A DNA stretch of 64,000 bases from an uncultured Saccharospirillaceae bacterium (GTDB lineage Bacteria; Pseudomonadota; Gammaproteobacteria; Pseudomonadales; Oceanobacteraceae). The notes beneath the pieces are model-generated. The model saw only the letters and a program-made list of their open reading frames with translations, made no database searches and was not told the origin of the DNA. Both the position numbers and the translations under genes were made by a program. Location: contig CANNFT010000010.1 of the NCBI GenBank assembly GCA_947503895.1, positions 149,321 to 213,320 on the forward strand. The letters are read 5' to 3'. This document shows, piece by piece, positions 27,715 through 36,439 of this stretch (positions are counted from its first letter, which is position 1; every line of letters begins with the position of its first letter).

Positions 27715-27791
27715 CTCTATAGTGTTAGGGTGAATGTCCCCATTATATTTCTGTAAAATTTAGAGGCTCATTAAGCCAGACTGACGCGAAT

Positions 27792-27980
27792 ATGGGGCAG
27801 CCATTTACAATGTTTAAAGCAGAAGTAGATATCGAAGTTTTCGAGAATAATCTGTACCCTGATCGGGTATCGGGTCATGCTGGTACGAATATTGTTACAG
27901 CAGAAACAAATATTGATTTGGGTATTGTGAACGCTAGTGTTGTAGAAAATGGTGGAATTCAGGAGTTAGATACTAGATGA
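27792..27980 (+). CDS. small orphan ORF, unknown
   Basis: 62 aa, acidic, beta-strand-like, with no motif I recognise. It overlaps the next ORF by four bases (ATGA), which argues that both are translated as a pair. It could be a remnant of a larger exported protein or an effector piece; the sequence does not decide. Confidence 0.35.
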   Translation: MGQPFTMFKAEVDIEVFENNLYPDRVSGHAGTNIVTAETNIDLGIVNASVVENGGIQELDTR

Positions 27981-28252
27981 TCCGTGATTACTATGTTGCA
28001 ATAGAGTTTAATGAAAACGCATTGGCCTTCAAGTTGAACGAAGATTTCGGGTGTACTATACATTCTCGTAACTTCAAATACTCCGCTATGATTGTTAAGT
28101 TGCCTGAGGAGCCAATTTTAAGCCAACCATTTGATTGTATTTTGCAATTTTTAGATGGTGCAGGAGCTTGCAAGGATTTGAAGGTGAGTGATAGTTTTCT
28201 GATTTATGTTGGAAGAATATGCATTGGGCGCGGTGAATTTTTGCTAAACTAG
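27977..28252 (+). CDS. small orphan ORF, unknown, coupled to the previous one
   Basis: 91 aa starting inside the stop of the 62-aa ORF (ATGA overlap). It is a mixed alpha/beta protein with three Cys (FGCTI, FDCIL, GACKD) plus ICIG near the end and no signal peptide. No family is recognised. A REP-like palindrome begins immediately after its stop. A small two-gene unit of this sort next to transposase debris could be an effector/immunity or toxin/antitoxin pair, but nothing in the sequence proves it. Confidence 0.4.
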   Translation: MIRDYYVAIEFNENALAFKLNEDFGCTIHSRNFKYSAMIVKLPEEPILSQPFDCILQFLDGAGACKDLKVSDSFLIYVGRICIGRGEFLLN

Positions 28253-28254
28253 CC

Positions 28255-28343
28255 AGTAGGGTGCGCTGATCGGGATAAACGATGTTTCCATAGGGTGTGT
28301 TAGACGCGAGTTTTACGAGTTTCGTAACGCACCATTTGTGCAT
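28255..28343. repeat. REP-like palindromic repeat, copy 1
   Basis: Begins AGTAGGGTGCGCTGATCGGG and ends CGTAACGCACCATTTGTGC, with a TTAGACGCGAG ... CTCG-like core. It is nearly identical over about 87 bases to the copy at 31175-31260 in the same orientation, so the two form direct repeats around the transposase region. Confidence 0.85.
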
Positions 28344-28512
28344 TAAATACAATCCAATATTCACTATTTTTTGTTAATTAATAAAACCTCATTCCCACGC
28401 AAAAAAATTACGTGACTGTTTGTATCTGGATTTCTTTTTCCCGAAATATACGACAAACCGTCCTTGTTTATGTGACTTGTTGGGCGGCCGAATGATTACT
28501 TGGTTTTGTTGT

Positions 28513-28568
28513 GACATATTAATGGTGCGTTACGCCGCCCGCGGGACTCTCGTCTAACGGCACCCTAC
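28513..28568. repeat. REP-like palindromic repeat, copy 2 (opposite orientation)
   Basis: Starts GACATATTAATGGTGCGTTA and ends CGTCTAACGGCACCCTAC. Its reverse complement has the GTAGGGTGCCGTTAGACG...CGTAACGCACC form of copies 1 and 4. It is about 93% identical to copy 3. Confidence 0.85.
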
Positions 28569-28601
28569 GTTTCGCGCTTTTGTATTGATCGGTTTTTATT
28601 T

Positions 28602-28657
28602 GACATATTAATGGTGCGTTACGCCGCTCGCGGGGCTCCCGTCTAACGACACCCTAC
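28602..28657. repeat. REP-like palindromic repeat, copy 3 (opposite orientation)
   Basis: A second 56-base unit with the same start (GACATATTAATGGTGCGTTA) and end (CACCCTAC) as copy 2, 89 bases further on. Confidence 0.85.
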
Positions 28658-29058
28658 ACTTAACTCTTTTGATTTTGCCTTTCGATAATATAACTGCCTC
28701 GATACCAAAATGCGGCCTCTTCAGGCGACCGCCAACAATACAGGTGGCAAATATACAAGGTCGTAGGGAAGGCTGAGCAGCCGCAAAGCAGGGTCCGGGA
28801 TGCAATCCCGAGAGAGAAAAACCAATCAGGCAAAGGTGTTTAAGTTAATGCTTTAATGGTATGTTATTTCGCTGCGTATAATTGTTCGTAGAAATTAATT
28901 AGGAAACAAATTAATTAGCAAAATTAATTGGGACACCCCAAAATTAATTAGAAATAATTAGGACACCCAACCTAACAGCCTAAGTAAATCGCCTGATTGA
29001 ACTTGGTTTTAGTTTTGCTTCAGCGCGGAATTAATCAAAGCAAGCAACGGAATGTATT
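28658..29058. repeat. non-coding stretch with a small palindrome and AATTAATT iterations
   Basis: No convincing gene. It contains the hairpin CGGGATGCAATCCCG (28796-28810) in a GC-rich patch. It also contains an AT-rich block (28891-28971) where AAATTAATT-type units recur five times, two of them followed by AGGACACCC or GGGACACCC. This block sits directly before the transposase piece and may be the left end of that element. Confidence 0.6.
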
Positions 29059-29359
29059 GTGACCAAACCCAGAAAGCAACTTGTCAGTTTTGAAGCCACG
29101 CCGTATTACCACTGTATATCCCGCTGTGTCCGTCGTGCTTTCTTGTGCGGTCATGACAAGCAGAGTGATACCAGTTACGAACACAGGTGCGCTTGGCTAG
29201 AAGATGAGCTGGTCAAGCAAGCTCAAGTATTTGCCATTGACATTGCTGCTTACGCCATTATGTCAAACCACTATCACGTGGTGCTGCATATCAATGCAAA
29301 GCAAGCAAAAGACTGGTCTAATGAGGAAGTCATTGATCGTTGGCACATGCTTTATCATT

Positions 29360-30030
29360 AATAAACAGGACAGTCATCCTATGTACGCAAAGCATTTACC
29401 AGAAGTAGAGGATATACCGAAGGCATTAAAGGGATTAGAATAATGGGTAGTAAAAAAAGCAATCCATGAATAAAATATCGGTATTACTTGGTATAGATTT
29501 GGACCATACCTAAAATATATAAGGCGTCTAAATAGTTATGTCTAGAATCTCGATAGGTGAAATCAGTGAGTCTGATTTTATTAAGCGTAAAAGAAGTTAT
29601 AAGTTAATATTTTCATATGGTGAATATGATAAAAAATATGCAATCGTAACTTGTCCTAATAATAACTTCTTAATTGGATGGAAGAGTGATCTCATTGAGC
29701 CAGAAATAGTGGAGTTTGAGGATTCTAATTGTTTCTTTATTGCAATTGATCAATTTATATCAGTGGTGGACTCTGCGCATAATGATATTATTTGGTCCGC
29801 CACTATGGATTCAAATTTTTTAAGTTTTATAAATGTAAATGGAGGTGCTTATGCGTTATTTGAGTTTGGGATCTATGAGGTAGGAGTGTTGGAGCCTTAT
29901 CTGTCCACTAGCATTGAATTTACTGAATTATGTACCGATTTCACAATTGATGATGACTCAATAACTGTACACTTAATTGATGGTAACTCTATTCATTTAG
30001 AATAAGAGCAAAATAAACAAGACAGTCATC
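29360..30030. mobile_element. segment flanked by 19-bp direct repeats inside the broken transposase
   Basis: AATAAACAGGACAGTCATC at 29360-29378 and AATAAACAAGACAGTCATC at 30012-30030 differ at one base and bracket about 630 bases holding the 155-aa gene. The segment falls exactly where the transposase coding sequence is interrupted. Whether it moved as a unit or arose by recombination between motif copies is not known. Confidence 0.6.
29538..30005 (+). CDS. AT-rich orphan gene, unknown
   Basis: 155 aa, acidic (many Asp and Glu), mostly beta-strand with repeated short strands ('KYAIVTCPNNNFLIGW', 'FFIAIDQFISVVDS', 'NGGAYALFEFGIYEV'), and no signal peptide or transmembrane helix. Its base composition is clearly more AT-rich than the core genes, a sign of transfer. 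Small acidic beta-rich orphans beside mobile debris are often immunity proteins; I have no motif to support that here, so function is unassigned. It lies inside the direct-repeat-bounded segment. Confidence 0.55.
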   Translation: MSRISIGEISESDFIKRKRSYKLIFSYGEYDKKYAIVTCPNNNFLIGWKSDLIEPEIVEFEDSNCFFIAIDQFISVVDSAHNDIIWSATMDSNFLSFINVNGGAYALFEFGIYEVGVLEPYLSTSIEFTELCTDFTIDDDSITVHLIDGNSIHLE

Positions 30031-30759
30031 TTAAGATACAATGGTTTAGTTAACCTGTACAGCTTTAGCGGCATGGAATAACTAAATTCCCACATCCAAG
30101 CATGTACATCACACTTCCGTTAAACATCGCTCTAAAAAAGCGAAAACCGCACAAAACCCCAATCATCCTAACCAGCAAGTGAAAGCATTGATGCATTTTG
30201 TCGGTAACCCTCGACAACCCATGCCGGATGGCCTGCCATTTCGTTTAACCGACTATCTTGAACTAGTAGATTGGACGGGCTGTGTCATTCGAAAAGACAA
30301 GCGCGGAGCCATACAAAAATCAATCCCACCAGTTTTAGATCGATTGGGTATCAGTGTTGAAAACTGGGTGACAATGGCGAACGAATTTGAAAAGACGTTT
30401 AAAGGATTTGTAGGCAGCAGTGAATCATTAACCAAAAATATAGAGTTCTTCAATTTAGAACGGCGAGTAGGCCTGAGTTCATTTAGGCAATATTTGTAAT
30501 ATTGAGCGTTTCCGTAATCTTTTTAGCTAAGTGATAAGGCTCCTAATTTAATCAGCGCTACAGTTGATTTTCTTTTTTCGTTGTCGGTATTAGCCATCGT
30601 ACACGGTTTCTACATCTTGTAATACTGCCTGAGAAATTCGAGAAAAACCGTTCACAGATAATGTAAGCACTTTTCTTGAAACATTGGAGCTTGTGCAATT
30701 CTCGATATATATTAGAATGAGTGTCCTCTTAGGTTTGCCTAAGCTAAAGTGATGTAATT

Positions 30760-31143
30760 ATGGTTTGGTATTTTAGTGTAAGTACTTTCAGTGTTATTTT
30801 ATATCTTCTTCTTGTATATCTATTTGATGGAGGCAAAGTAGTTGTAGCGTACTTTTTATCAGAACCATTTCGGGCAGGAGGTGCTTCGTTTTCAATTAAT
30901 GTTCTAATTTCAGTTTTTTATGTTTACGGCAACTCTCTATTTCTTTGGTGTGTTAGAAAGTACTATATATTTTTCTTTGTTCCACATATATTCCTTTTTT
31001 CGTTGGTTTTTTATGTAGATTATCATCCAGTAAAGTCCATTACTCTGATTGTTTCATACATTATTTCTACAATCATAGTTTTCTATTTCTGCAAGAAGAA
31101 ACAAACAAAAAGCAAGGTGGAGAGCTATCTGATGAACAGGTAG
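30760..31143 (+). CDS. small AT-rich membrane protein, unknown
   Basis: 127 aa with four predicted transmembrane helices (about residues 3-23, 44-64, 66-86, 93-112) and a Lys-rich cytoplasmic tail (CKKKQTKSK). Base composition is AT-rich like the rest of this accessory region. There is no recognised family and no good ribosome-binding site. It stands alone, with REP-like copy 4 after it. The 260 bases before it hold nothing recognisable apart from the motif ATGAGTGTCC at 30717-30726. Confidence 0.45.
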   Translation: MVWYFSVSTFSVILYLLLVYLFDGGKVVVAYFLSEPFRAGGASFSINVLISVFYVYGNSLFLWCVRKYYIFFFVPHIFLFSLVFYVDYHPVKSITLIVSYIISTIIVFYFCKKKQTKSKVESYLMNR

Positions 31144-31174
31144 TGAAATTTGTTAGATTATCAAAAAAATAACA

Positions 31175-31260
31175 AGTACGGTGCGTTGATCGGGATAAAT
31201 GATGTTTCAGTAGTGTGTTAGGCGCGAGCTTTGCGAGTTCCGTAACGCACTATTTGTGCT
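31175..31260. repeat. REP-like palindromic repeat, copy 4
   Basis: Begins AGTACGGTGCGTTGATCGGG and ends CGTAACGCACTATTTGTGC; the direct repeat partner of copy 1 (28255-28343). The two bound the transposase remnant and its passenger genes. Confidence 0.85.
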
Positions 31261-31342
31261 ATTTAATTCTAATTATTAATGATTTATATGTAATTCAATG
31301 AGCAGTCTTCCTTTTCTCTTAAGTGCTTAATATCGCACTTTT

Positions 31343-31371
31343 AAAAAACCCGCTTATATAGCGGGTTTTTT
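31343..31371 (-). terminator. bidirectional intrinsic terminator
   Basis: AAAAAACCCGC, loop TTATATA, GCGGGTTTTTT. The A and T tracts on both sides let it work for the metal-efflux operon ending at 31405 and for anything read from the accessory region. A second small hairpin (GTGC...GCAC) precedes it at 31322-31341. Confidence 0.9.
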
Positions 31372-31404
31372 AGTGCTTGTTCAATAATGTTTCTTCATTA
31401 AAAT

Positions 31405-34400
31405 TTATGACGAGCTTTCGACTTTCACCGGTTGGCGATTAAACCATGGATAAAGAGTCGGTATCACGACGAGTGTGAGCAATGTTGCGCTGATGAGTCC
31501 GCCTATGATCACTACGGCTAGCGGCTTCTGGATTTCAGAGCCAACACCTTGTGATACCAGCATGGGAATCAATCCTAACGCAGACGTAATTGCTGTCATT
31601 AGCACGGGGCGTAAGCGTTCTTTTGCACCTTCTAGTACAGCATCTTTTTGTGCAAGGCCGTTTTTAATTTTATCGTTGATGTTTTCAACCATTACAACGC
31701 CATTCAGAACGGCTAAGCCAAATAAGGTGATAAATCCGACGGAGCTGGGTACGGAAAGATAATGCCCACTTACCCAAAGCGCTAATATGCCACCGACGAG
31801 TGCAAGCGGTACATTGAGAAGAATTAGCGCTGTTTGAGCAACGCTGTTAAACGCTAGGAATAGCAGTAGGGCAATTAATAAAATAGATACAGGCACCACG
31901 AGCATCAATTTTTTCTGGGCGCGTTGTTGGTTTTCAAATTGACCACCAATATCAACACTGTACCCAGCAGGCAGTTCTATTTTTTCATCAATGGATTGTT
32001 GAATGTCGGCGACGACTGAACCCATGTCTCGGCCTTCCACATTGGCTTGAACTACGACTCTTCGCTGTACATCGTCACGACGAATCTGTGGTGGACCACT
32101 TTCCAAGTTAACCGTTGCTACGTCTGCCAGTCTAACAATCGCACCACTGTCACTTTTGATGCGTAAGTTTTTAATATCATCAATATGACGACGGTTATCT
32201 TTATTGAGCCGTAAATAAATATCGTAGCGCTCGTTACCATTTATGACTTGTCCGGCACTCACGCCGCCTAAACCTATTTCAACTAAATCCATCACTTGAT
32301 CTATGCTTAATCCAAATCGAGACAGCGCTTTGCGGTCGGGTCGAACGACCAATTGAGCTTCACCTTGAATTTGTTCCATCGCTACGCCGGTTGTGCCCTT
32401 AATTTGTTGCACAACATTGGTGATTTCTTGTCCTTTAGATGCCAATGTATCCAAGTCAGGCCCAATTAACTTAATCGCTAATTGAGCTTTCACTCCAGAT
32501 AAAAGCTCGTCGACACGGGTGACGATAGGTTGCGAAAAGGTCAATAAAATACCAGGGTACTTGGATAGTTTTTCTTCCATTAAATGTTGCAGCGCGAATC
32601 GATCACCGGCACTTACCCATTCATTCACGGATTTGAGTCCAACGTAAATTTCGATATTGGATACGGGCTCAGGGTCACCGCCTATTTCTGGTCGTCCGAC
32701 TCGACTGAGTGTGTAGGTGACTTCCGGAAAAGTCATCAGGGCCTCTTCAAGCTTGGGTGCCACAGACAATGCCGTATCCAAGCTGGCAGAAGGTGCGAGT
32801 GTCACTCGAATATTGAGTGTGCCTTCTTCTAATTCAGGCACAAACTCGGTTCCAATAAAGGGCAGTGTGCCTAATGCAGTGATAAACATGGCTAATGCTG
32901 ATGCTGCAATCAATTTAGGGCGATGACTGACTTTGCTTAAAACCCAATGATACGCTTTTTCAATGGGTTGCAGAACGGGGCTAGGTTTGGAAACCATGGC
33001 GTGTCTAAAAAGATAACTTGCCAACGCAGGGACGACGACAATCGCGACGATTAATGCGGCCATCAACGCTAACATGATACTGATGGCCATTGGTTGGAAC
33101 AGTTTAGCTTCTACACCTTCCAAGCTGAACAGGGGGGCAAACACCAGCAAAATAATAAGAGCGGCAAATACGATGGGCTTTGCGACTTCTTTTGCCGCTG
33201 CACGAATTAATATTCGCGTGTCGGTGTTTTGGTCTGGGTCGTTTGATAATCGATTTAATCGTTTGAAAATATTTTCGACCATCACGACGGAACCATCTAC
33301 CAACATACCGATGGCAACTGCCAGTCCGCCAAGTGACATTAAATTTGCGGATAGTCCCAAGTAGCTCATGACCATCAATGCTAAACCGATGGATAGCGGA
33401 ATAGATAACAACACTAAGAAGGTGGCTCTCAGGTTCATTAGGAATAATGCCAAGACTAAAACAATAAAAACGAAAGCTTGTAGCAGGGCATTTGTAACAG
33501 TATTGACCGCTTTTAAAATCAATTCAGATTGATTGTAATAAACGTTGAATTCAACCCCATCCGGCATGGCTTGTCGGATGAGTTTTTCTCGATTTTCGAT
33601 GGCTTCGATGGTGGCTTGTGTGTTCGAACCCATTCGCTTTAATACGATACCCGCGACGACTTCGCCCATGGGTTGAGGATGACCGTCTTCATTGCGTCGC
33701 GTCATGGTGACGGCACCTTGCCGAATCTCACCTCCGTATTTTACCTCGGCTAAATCGCCTACTGTGATCGCTGTGCCATCGATGGTTTTAAGCGGGATAT
33801 TAGCAATGTCCCGCAATCCATCACCTTTTGCACCAATCCATCCAACACCGCGAATCACTAATTGTTCTTGGCCTCGATCCATGTACCAACCACCTGCATT
33901 GCGATTATTACGCTCGATGGCTTCTTGAACATCGGCTAGCGATAAATCGTAAGCAAGTAGACGTGATGGCTTTACATTGACTTGATACTGACGAACGTCT
34001 CCACCGAACGATAAAACATCGGTGACGCCATCAACGGGCATCAGCAGCAACTTAACAACCCAATCGTTTAAGCTGCGCAGGGTCATTGCATCCATATGGC
34101 TGTCTTTTTGAGTGGACAGTGTGTATTGATAAATTTGACCTAGCCCAGACGTATTTGGGCCCATCACTGGCATACCCACATTGGCGGGGATCATTTCTTT
34201 TGCTTGCTGTAAGCGTTCAAATACCTGTTGTCGAGCAAAATAAATATCCATGTCATCGTTAAATACAACGGTGACAATAGACAAACCGGTTTTCGATATG
34301 GAGCGGACTTCTTTTACGTCTGCCATCGCATACATGACGGATTCAATGGGGAAGGTAATGAGCTGCTCTACTTCCTCCGCGGCTAAACCAGGTGACTCTG

Positions 34401-34551
34401 TGTTAACACTGACTTGAATGTTGGTCACATCAGGGAAAGCATCCAGGTTTAATTTTTCTAACGACAGGGCGATGAGCCCCATCAATGCAATTAAAGCAAT
34501 ACCAATGAGCAGGCGATGACGAATCGCACCATCAATAATTCTATCTAACAT
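31405..34551 (-). CDS. heavy-metal RND efflux pump, CusA/CzcA family
   Basis: 1048-aa inner-membrane proton antiporter of the HME-RND class, exporting metal ions from periplasm or cytoplasm. Twelve transmembrane segments are arranged in the RND pattern with two large periplasmic loops. Characteristic segments are 'LNLDAFPDVTNIQV', 'PGLAAEEVEQLITFPIE', 'IGMLVDGSVVMVENIF' in TM4 and 'LNGVVMVENI' near TM10. The TM4 motif does not clearly separate Cu/Ag from Zn/Co/Cd pumps, so I do not choose between cusA and czcA. It lies nine bases after the adaptor gene. The bidirectional terminator at 31343 ends the operon. Confidence 0.93.
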   Translation of the reverse strand: MLDRIIDGAIRHRLLIGIALIALMGLIALSLEKLNLDAFPDVTNIQVSVNTESPGLAAEEVEQLITFPIESVMYAMADVKEVRSISKTGLSIVTVVFNDDMDIYFARQQVFERLQQAKEMIPANVGMPVMGPNTSGLGQIYQYTLSTQKDSHMDAMTLRSLNDWVVKLLLMPVDGVTDVLSFGGDVRQYQVNVKPSRLLAYDLSLADVQEAIERNNRNAGGWYMDRGQEQLVIRGVGWIGAKGDGLRDIANIPLKTIDGTAITVGDLAEVKYGGEIRQGAVTMTRRNEDGHPQPMGEVVAGIVLKRMGSNTQATIEAIENREKLIRQAMPDGVEFNVYYNQSELILKAVNTVTNALLQAFVFIVLVLALFLMNLRATFLVLLSIPLSIGLALMVMSYLGLSANLMSLGGLAVAIGMLVDGSVVMVENIFKRLNRLSNDPDQNTDTRILIRAAAKEVAKPIVFAALIILLVFAPLFSLEGVEAKLFQPMAISIMLALMAALIVAIVVVPALASYLFRHAMVSKPSPVLQPIEKAYHWVLSKVSHRPKLIAASALAMFITALGTLPFIGTEFVPELEEGTLNIRVTLAPSASLDTALSVAPKLEEALMTFPEVTYTLSRVGRPEIGGDPEPVSNIEIYVGLKSVNEWVSAGDRFALQHLMEEKLSKYPGILLTFSQPIVTRVDELLSGVKAQLAIKLIGPDLDTLASKGQEITNVVQQIKGTTGVAMEQIQGEAQLVVRPDRKALSRFGLSIDQVMDLVEIGLGGVSAGQVINGNERYDIYLRLNKDNRRHIDDIKNLRIKSDSGAIVRLADVATVNLESGPPQIRRDDVQRRVVVQANVEGRDMGSVVADIQQSIDEKIELPAGYSVDIGGQFENQQRAQKKLMLVVPVSILLIALLLFLAFNSVAQTALILLNVPLALVGGILALWVSGHYLSVPSSVGFITLFGLAVLNGVVMVENINDKIKNGLAQKDAVLEGAKERLRPVLMTAITSALGLIPMLVSQGVGSEIQKPLAVVIIGGLISATLLTLVVIPTLYPWFNRQPVKVESSS

Positions 34552-34560
34552 GGTGCTTCC

Positions 34561-36117
34561 TTAGTGGTTATGGATATCGAAGCCGGCTTTGGCTTGTTCA
34601 CTGGCGATAAAAAATGCGCCCTTTGTGACGACGCGACTGCCGTTTTCTATTCCGCGAATGATGGTTTGTTCGCCTAAACGCTGACCCAATTCAACTTCTT
34701 TGCTGATAAAGTGATTAGGTTTTTCTTCAACAAAAGCAATCCAGTCGCCATCCGGTGACTGCATCAATGCACTGTCGGGCAAAACGGTAACGGCTTCCTC
34801 TAGGGATTGTTGAAAGTAAACATCGGCAAATTGTCCGGCGTGTAGTGTGTGTTTAAGATTTTTAAGACTTAATCGAATGAGGCGAGTACGCGATGTTTCA
34901 TCAATAGTGTGGCCTGATTGGAATACGACGGCTGCATACGCTTCGTTGTTGATAATGACCTGAGCATCGGTGCCTTTTTTTAGCTCAATACCCAATTGAG
35001 GATTGAGCTGTGCTTCTACCCAAAGTTCACTTTCATTGGCGATTTCAAACATTAGGGTGCCGGCTTCAATGACTTCACCTTGACGAAATTTATCGCCTAA
35101 AATAATGCCACTTTTACTGGCGTACAGCGTGTACTCGCCTAGAACGTTTCGGCGTTTAGCTTCGCTGCTTTTTTCAAGACGTTGAATGTCTTTTGATGAC
35201 ATGCCCAGTACGTGCAAACTGTCTCGCGCTTGATCAAAAGCAATCTTGGCTTGGTTGCGTTCTGTTTTGCTGACCGCATCTTGAGACATTGAACGGTAGC
35301 GGTTCCATAAATTGGCCGCGCTTAGAAAGTCAGCTTGGGCTTGCGCCATTTCTTTTGAAAATAATTTAACCAATGGCTGTTGGCGTTGTACGTGGTCACC
35401 CAATACAGCAAAGCGCTCAATCACCTGTGAATCAATTCGAGGTGTCACAATGTAAGTGAGGTAGGCGTTACTAATAAGTTCACCCGGTGCATAAAGTTTA
35501 AACTGCTCTTTTTTTGCGGTGAGCGTTTCTACTTGAATTCCTGCTAACGTTAATTGTGTGGAAGTCAGTTCGATGGATTCACTGTGACCGTGTTCATCAC
35601 CATGACCCGCTTCACCATGATCGTGCTCATCGTGTCCTTCTTCATCATGCCCTCCTTCATCATGCCCTCCTTCATCATGAGCGCTGTCAACGTGGCCCAA
35701 TTTTGATCCATGATCATGTCCATCTTCATAGTGTTCTCCGTGATCATGATCATCTTCCTGTACATTTTTCGTTTCGTTATGAGCATGCTCTTCTTCATGT
35801 TGATGCTCTGATGCACCGTGATCAGACTCGTCATGGGGGTGATCAGAGTGGCCCTCTTCCTCATGATCATGGCCTTCTTCTGATACCTCAGCATGATCAT
35901 CTTTGTGTTCATGTGTATGCTCAAGCGCATCATGATTTGTGTTGTGTGCATTAACCTCATGGTCATGCGTATGCGCTTCATGTGTGTGTTCAGATTCGGC
36001 CGGTGAGCCAGAAGCCGATGCAACAGAGCAGGTGAGAATGGATGTAATGAAGACAGACTTCACGATCACGGAATGAAGTTTAGGAAGAGACCTAAGAGGT
36101 TGTTTAATTGTGCGCAT
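34561..36117 (-). CDS. His-rich RND periplasmic adaptor, CusB/CzcB family
   Basis: 518-aa membrane-fusion protein linking the pump to an outer-membrane channel. The signal peptide is followed by an extraordinary His/Asp/Glu-rich region of about 140 residues (roughly 45-185) built of HDHG-, HEHK- and DEGGH-like units, including tandem DEGGH-DEGGH-DEEGH encoded by a 15-bp repeat near 35640-35690. The ordinary adaptor follows: 'LAGIQVETL', a barrel-sandwich/lipoyl half 'VTPRIDSQVIERFAVLGDHV', a helical hairpin, the second half 'ASKSGIILGDKFRQGEVI' and the beta-barrel. The His-rich part probably binds or buffers metal. I used the ATG at 36117; a TTG at 36123 is the alternative. Confidence 0.9.
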   Translation of the reverse strand: MRTIKQPLRSLPKLHSVIVKSVFITSILTCSVASASGSPAESEHTHEAHTHDHEVNAHNTNHDALEHTHEHKDDHAEVSEEGHDHEEEGHSDHPHDESDHGASEHQHEEEHAHNETKNVQEDDHDHGEHYEDGHDHGSKLGHVDSAHDEGGHDEGGHDEEGHDEHDHGEAGHGDEHGHSESIELTSTQLTLAGIQVETLTAKKEQFKLYAPGELISNAYLTYIVTPRIDSQVIERFAVLGDHVQRQQPLVKLFSKEMAQAQADFLSAANLWNRYRSMSQDAVSKTERNQAKIAFDQARDSLHVLGMSSKDIQRLEKSSEAKRRNVLGEYTLYASKSGIILGDKFRQGEVIEAGTLMFEIANESELWVEAQLNPQLGIELKKGTDAQVIINNEAYAAVVFQSGHTIDETSRTRLIRLSLKNLKHTLHAGQFADVYFQQSLEEAVTVLPDSALMQSPDGDWIAFVEEKPNHFISKEVELGQRLGEQTIIRGIENGSRVVTKGAFFIASEQAKAGFDIHNH

Positions 36118-36439
36118 AATCAACTTTTATATATGAATAGATGTAATAACTAAAATGAGTGCCGCAATAAAATATTTGCAAACTTTAAATTCAGGCCTGA
36201 TCGCCATCGCTGACGTCTTGCGAAAATATGTGCAAGGGAAACAGGCTAAAATGTGCTCTGTCGGTAGACGGATGTGCGCTGCCGCAGAAACGCAAGTGGG
36301 GTGCAATTGAATCGTAAAACCAATAGGCGACAGGAATGTGTAACGTATCCGATAGATGAAAATGGAAAACGTACGCAATCGCTGAGCGCAATAAAAAATG
36401 CGAATGTGCTATTGAATTTTAATAACGATCAATCTGCCA
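36118..36439. other. intergenic region between the adaptor and CzcI-like genes, no gene seen
   Basis: About 320 bases. Open frames here (for example 36127-36378 on the minus strand) lack a ribosome-binding site and family resemblance. There is no remnant of an outer-membrane channel (CzcC/CusC) gene. No clear promoter or terminator is visible. Confidence 0.45.

Larger units (their letters stand above)
29059..30499 (+). pseudogene. REP-associated (Y1/HUH-type) transposase, broken in two
   Basis: The N-terminal piece (29059-29361, GTG start, 100 aa) has the opening 'ATPYYHCISRCVRRAFLCG' and the HUH-type motif SNHYHVVLH (H-Y-H) of Y1/RAYT-like transposases. It stops after 'VIDRWHMLYH'. The C-terminal piece is open from about 30087 and reads 'HHTSVKHRSKKAK', then at 30179-30499 'MHFVGNPRQPMPDGLPFRLT' and 'GCVIRKDKRGAIQ', the usual tail of the same family (about 320 aa when intact). 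The middle, including the catalytic Tyr region, is missing and replaced by the segment at 29360-30030. The fragments cannot make an active enzyme. Four REP-like repeats lie within 2 kb. Confidence 0.85.

Noticed and set aside
28513..28657. Two 56-bp palindromic repeats considered as integron attC sites
   Set aside because: The expected GTTRRRY and RYYYAAC ends in cassette positions and an integron integrase are missing; the GTAGGGTG...CGCACC form and the nearby Y1-type transposase fit REP-like elements better.
28608..28805. Minus-strand 65-aa ORF
   Set aside because: It runs through REP-like copy 3 and a GC-rich patch, with no ribosome-binding site and no coding-like composition.
35556..35954. 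Plus-strand ORF of 132 His-rich residues
   Set aside because: A mirror of the His/Asp-rich part of the adaptor gene on the other strand; a low-complexity shadow.
36127..36391. Overlapping minus-strand ORFs considered as a remnant outer-membrane channel gene
   Set aside because: They show no resemblance to CzcC/CusC/TolC, lack ribosome-binding sites and overlap each other in different frames.
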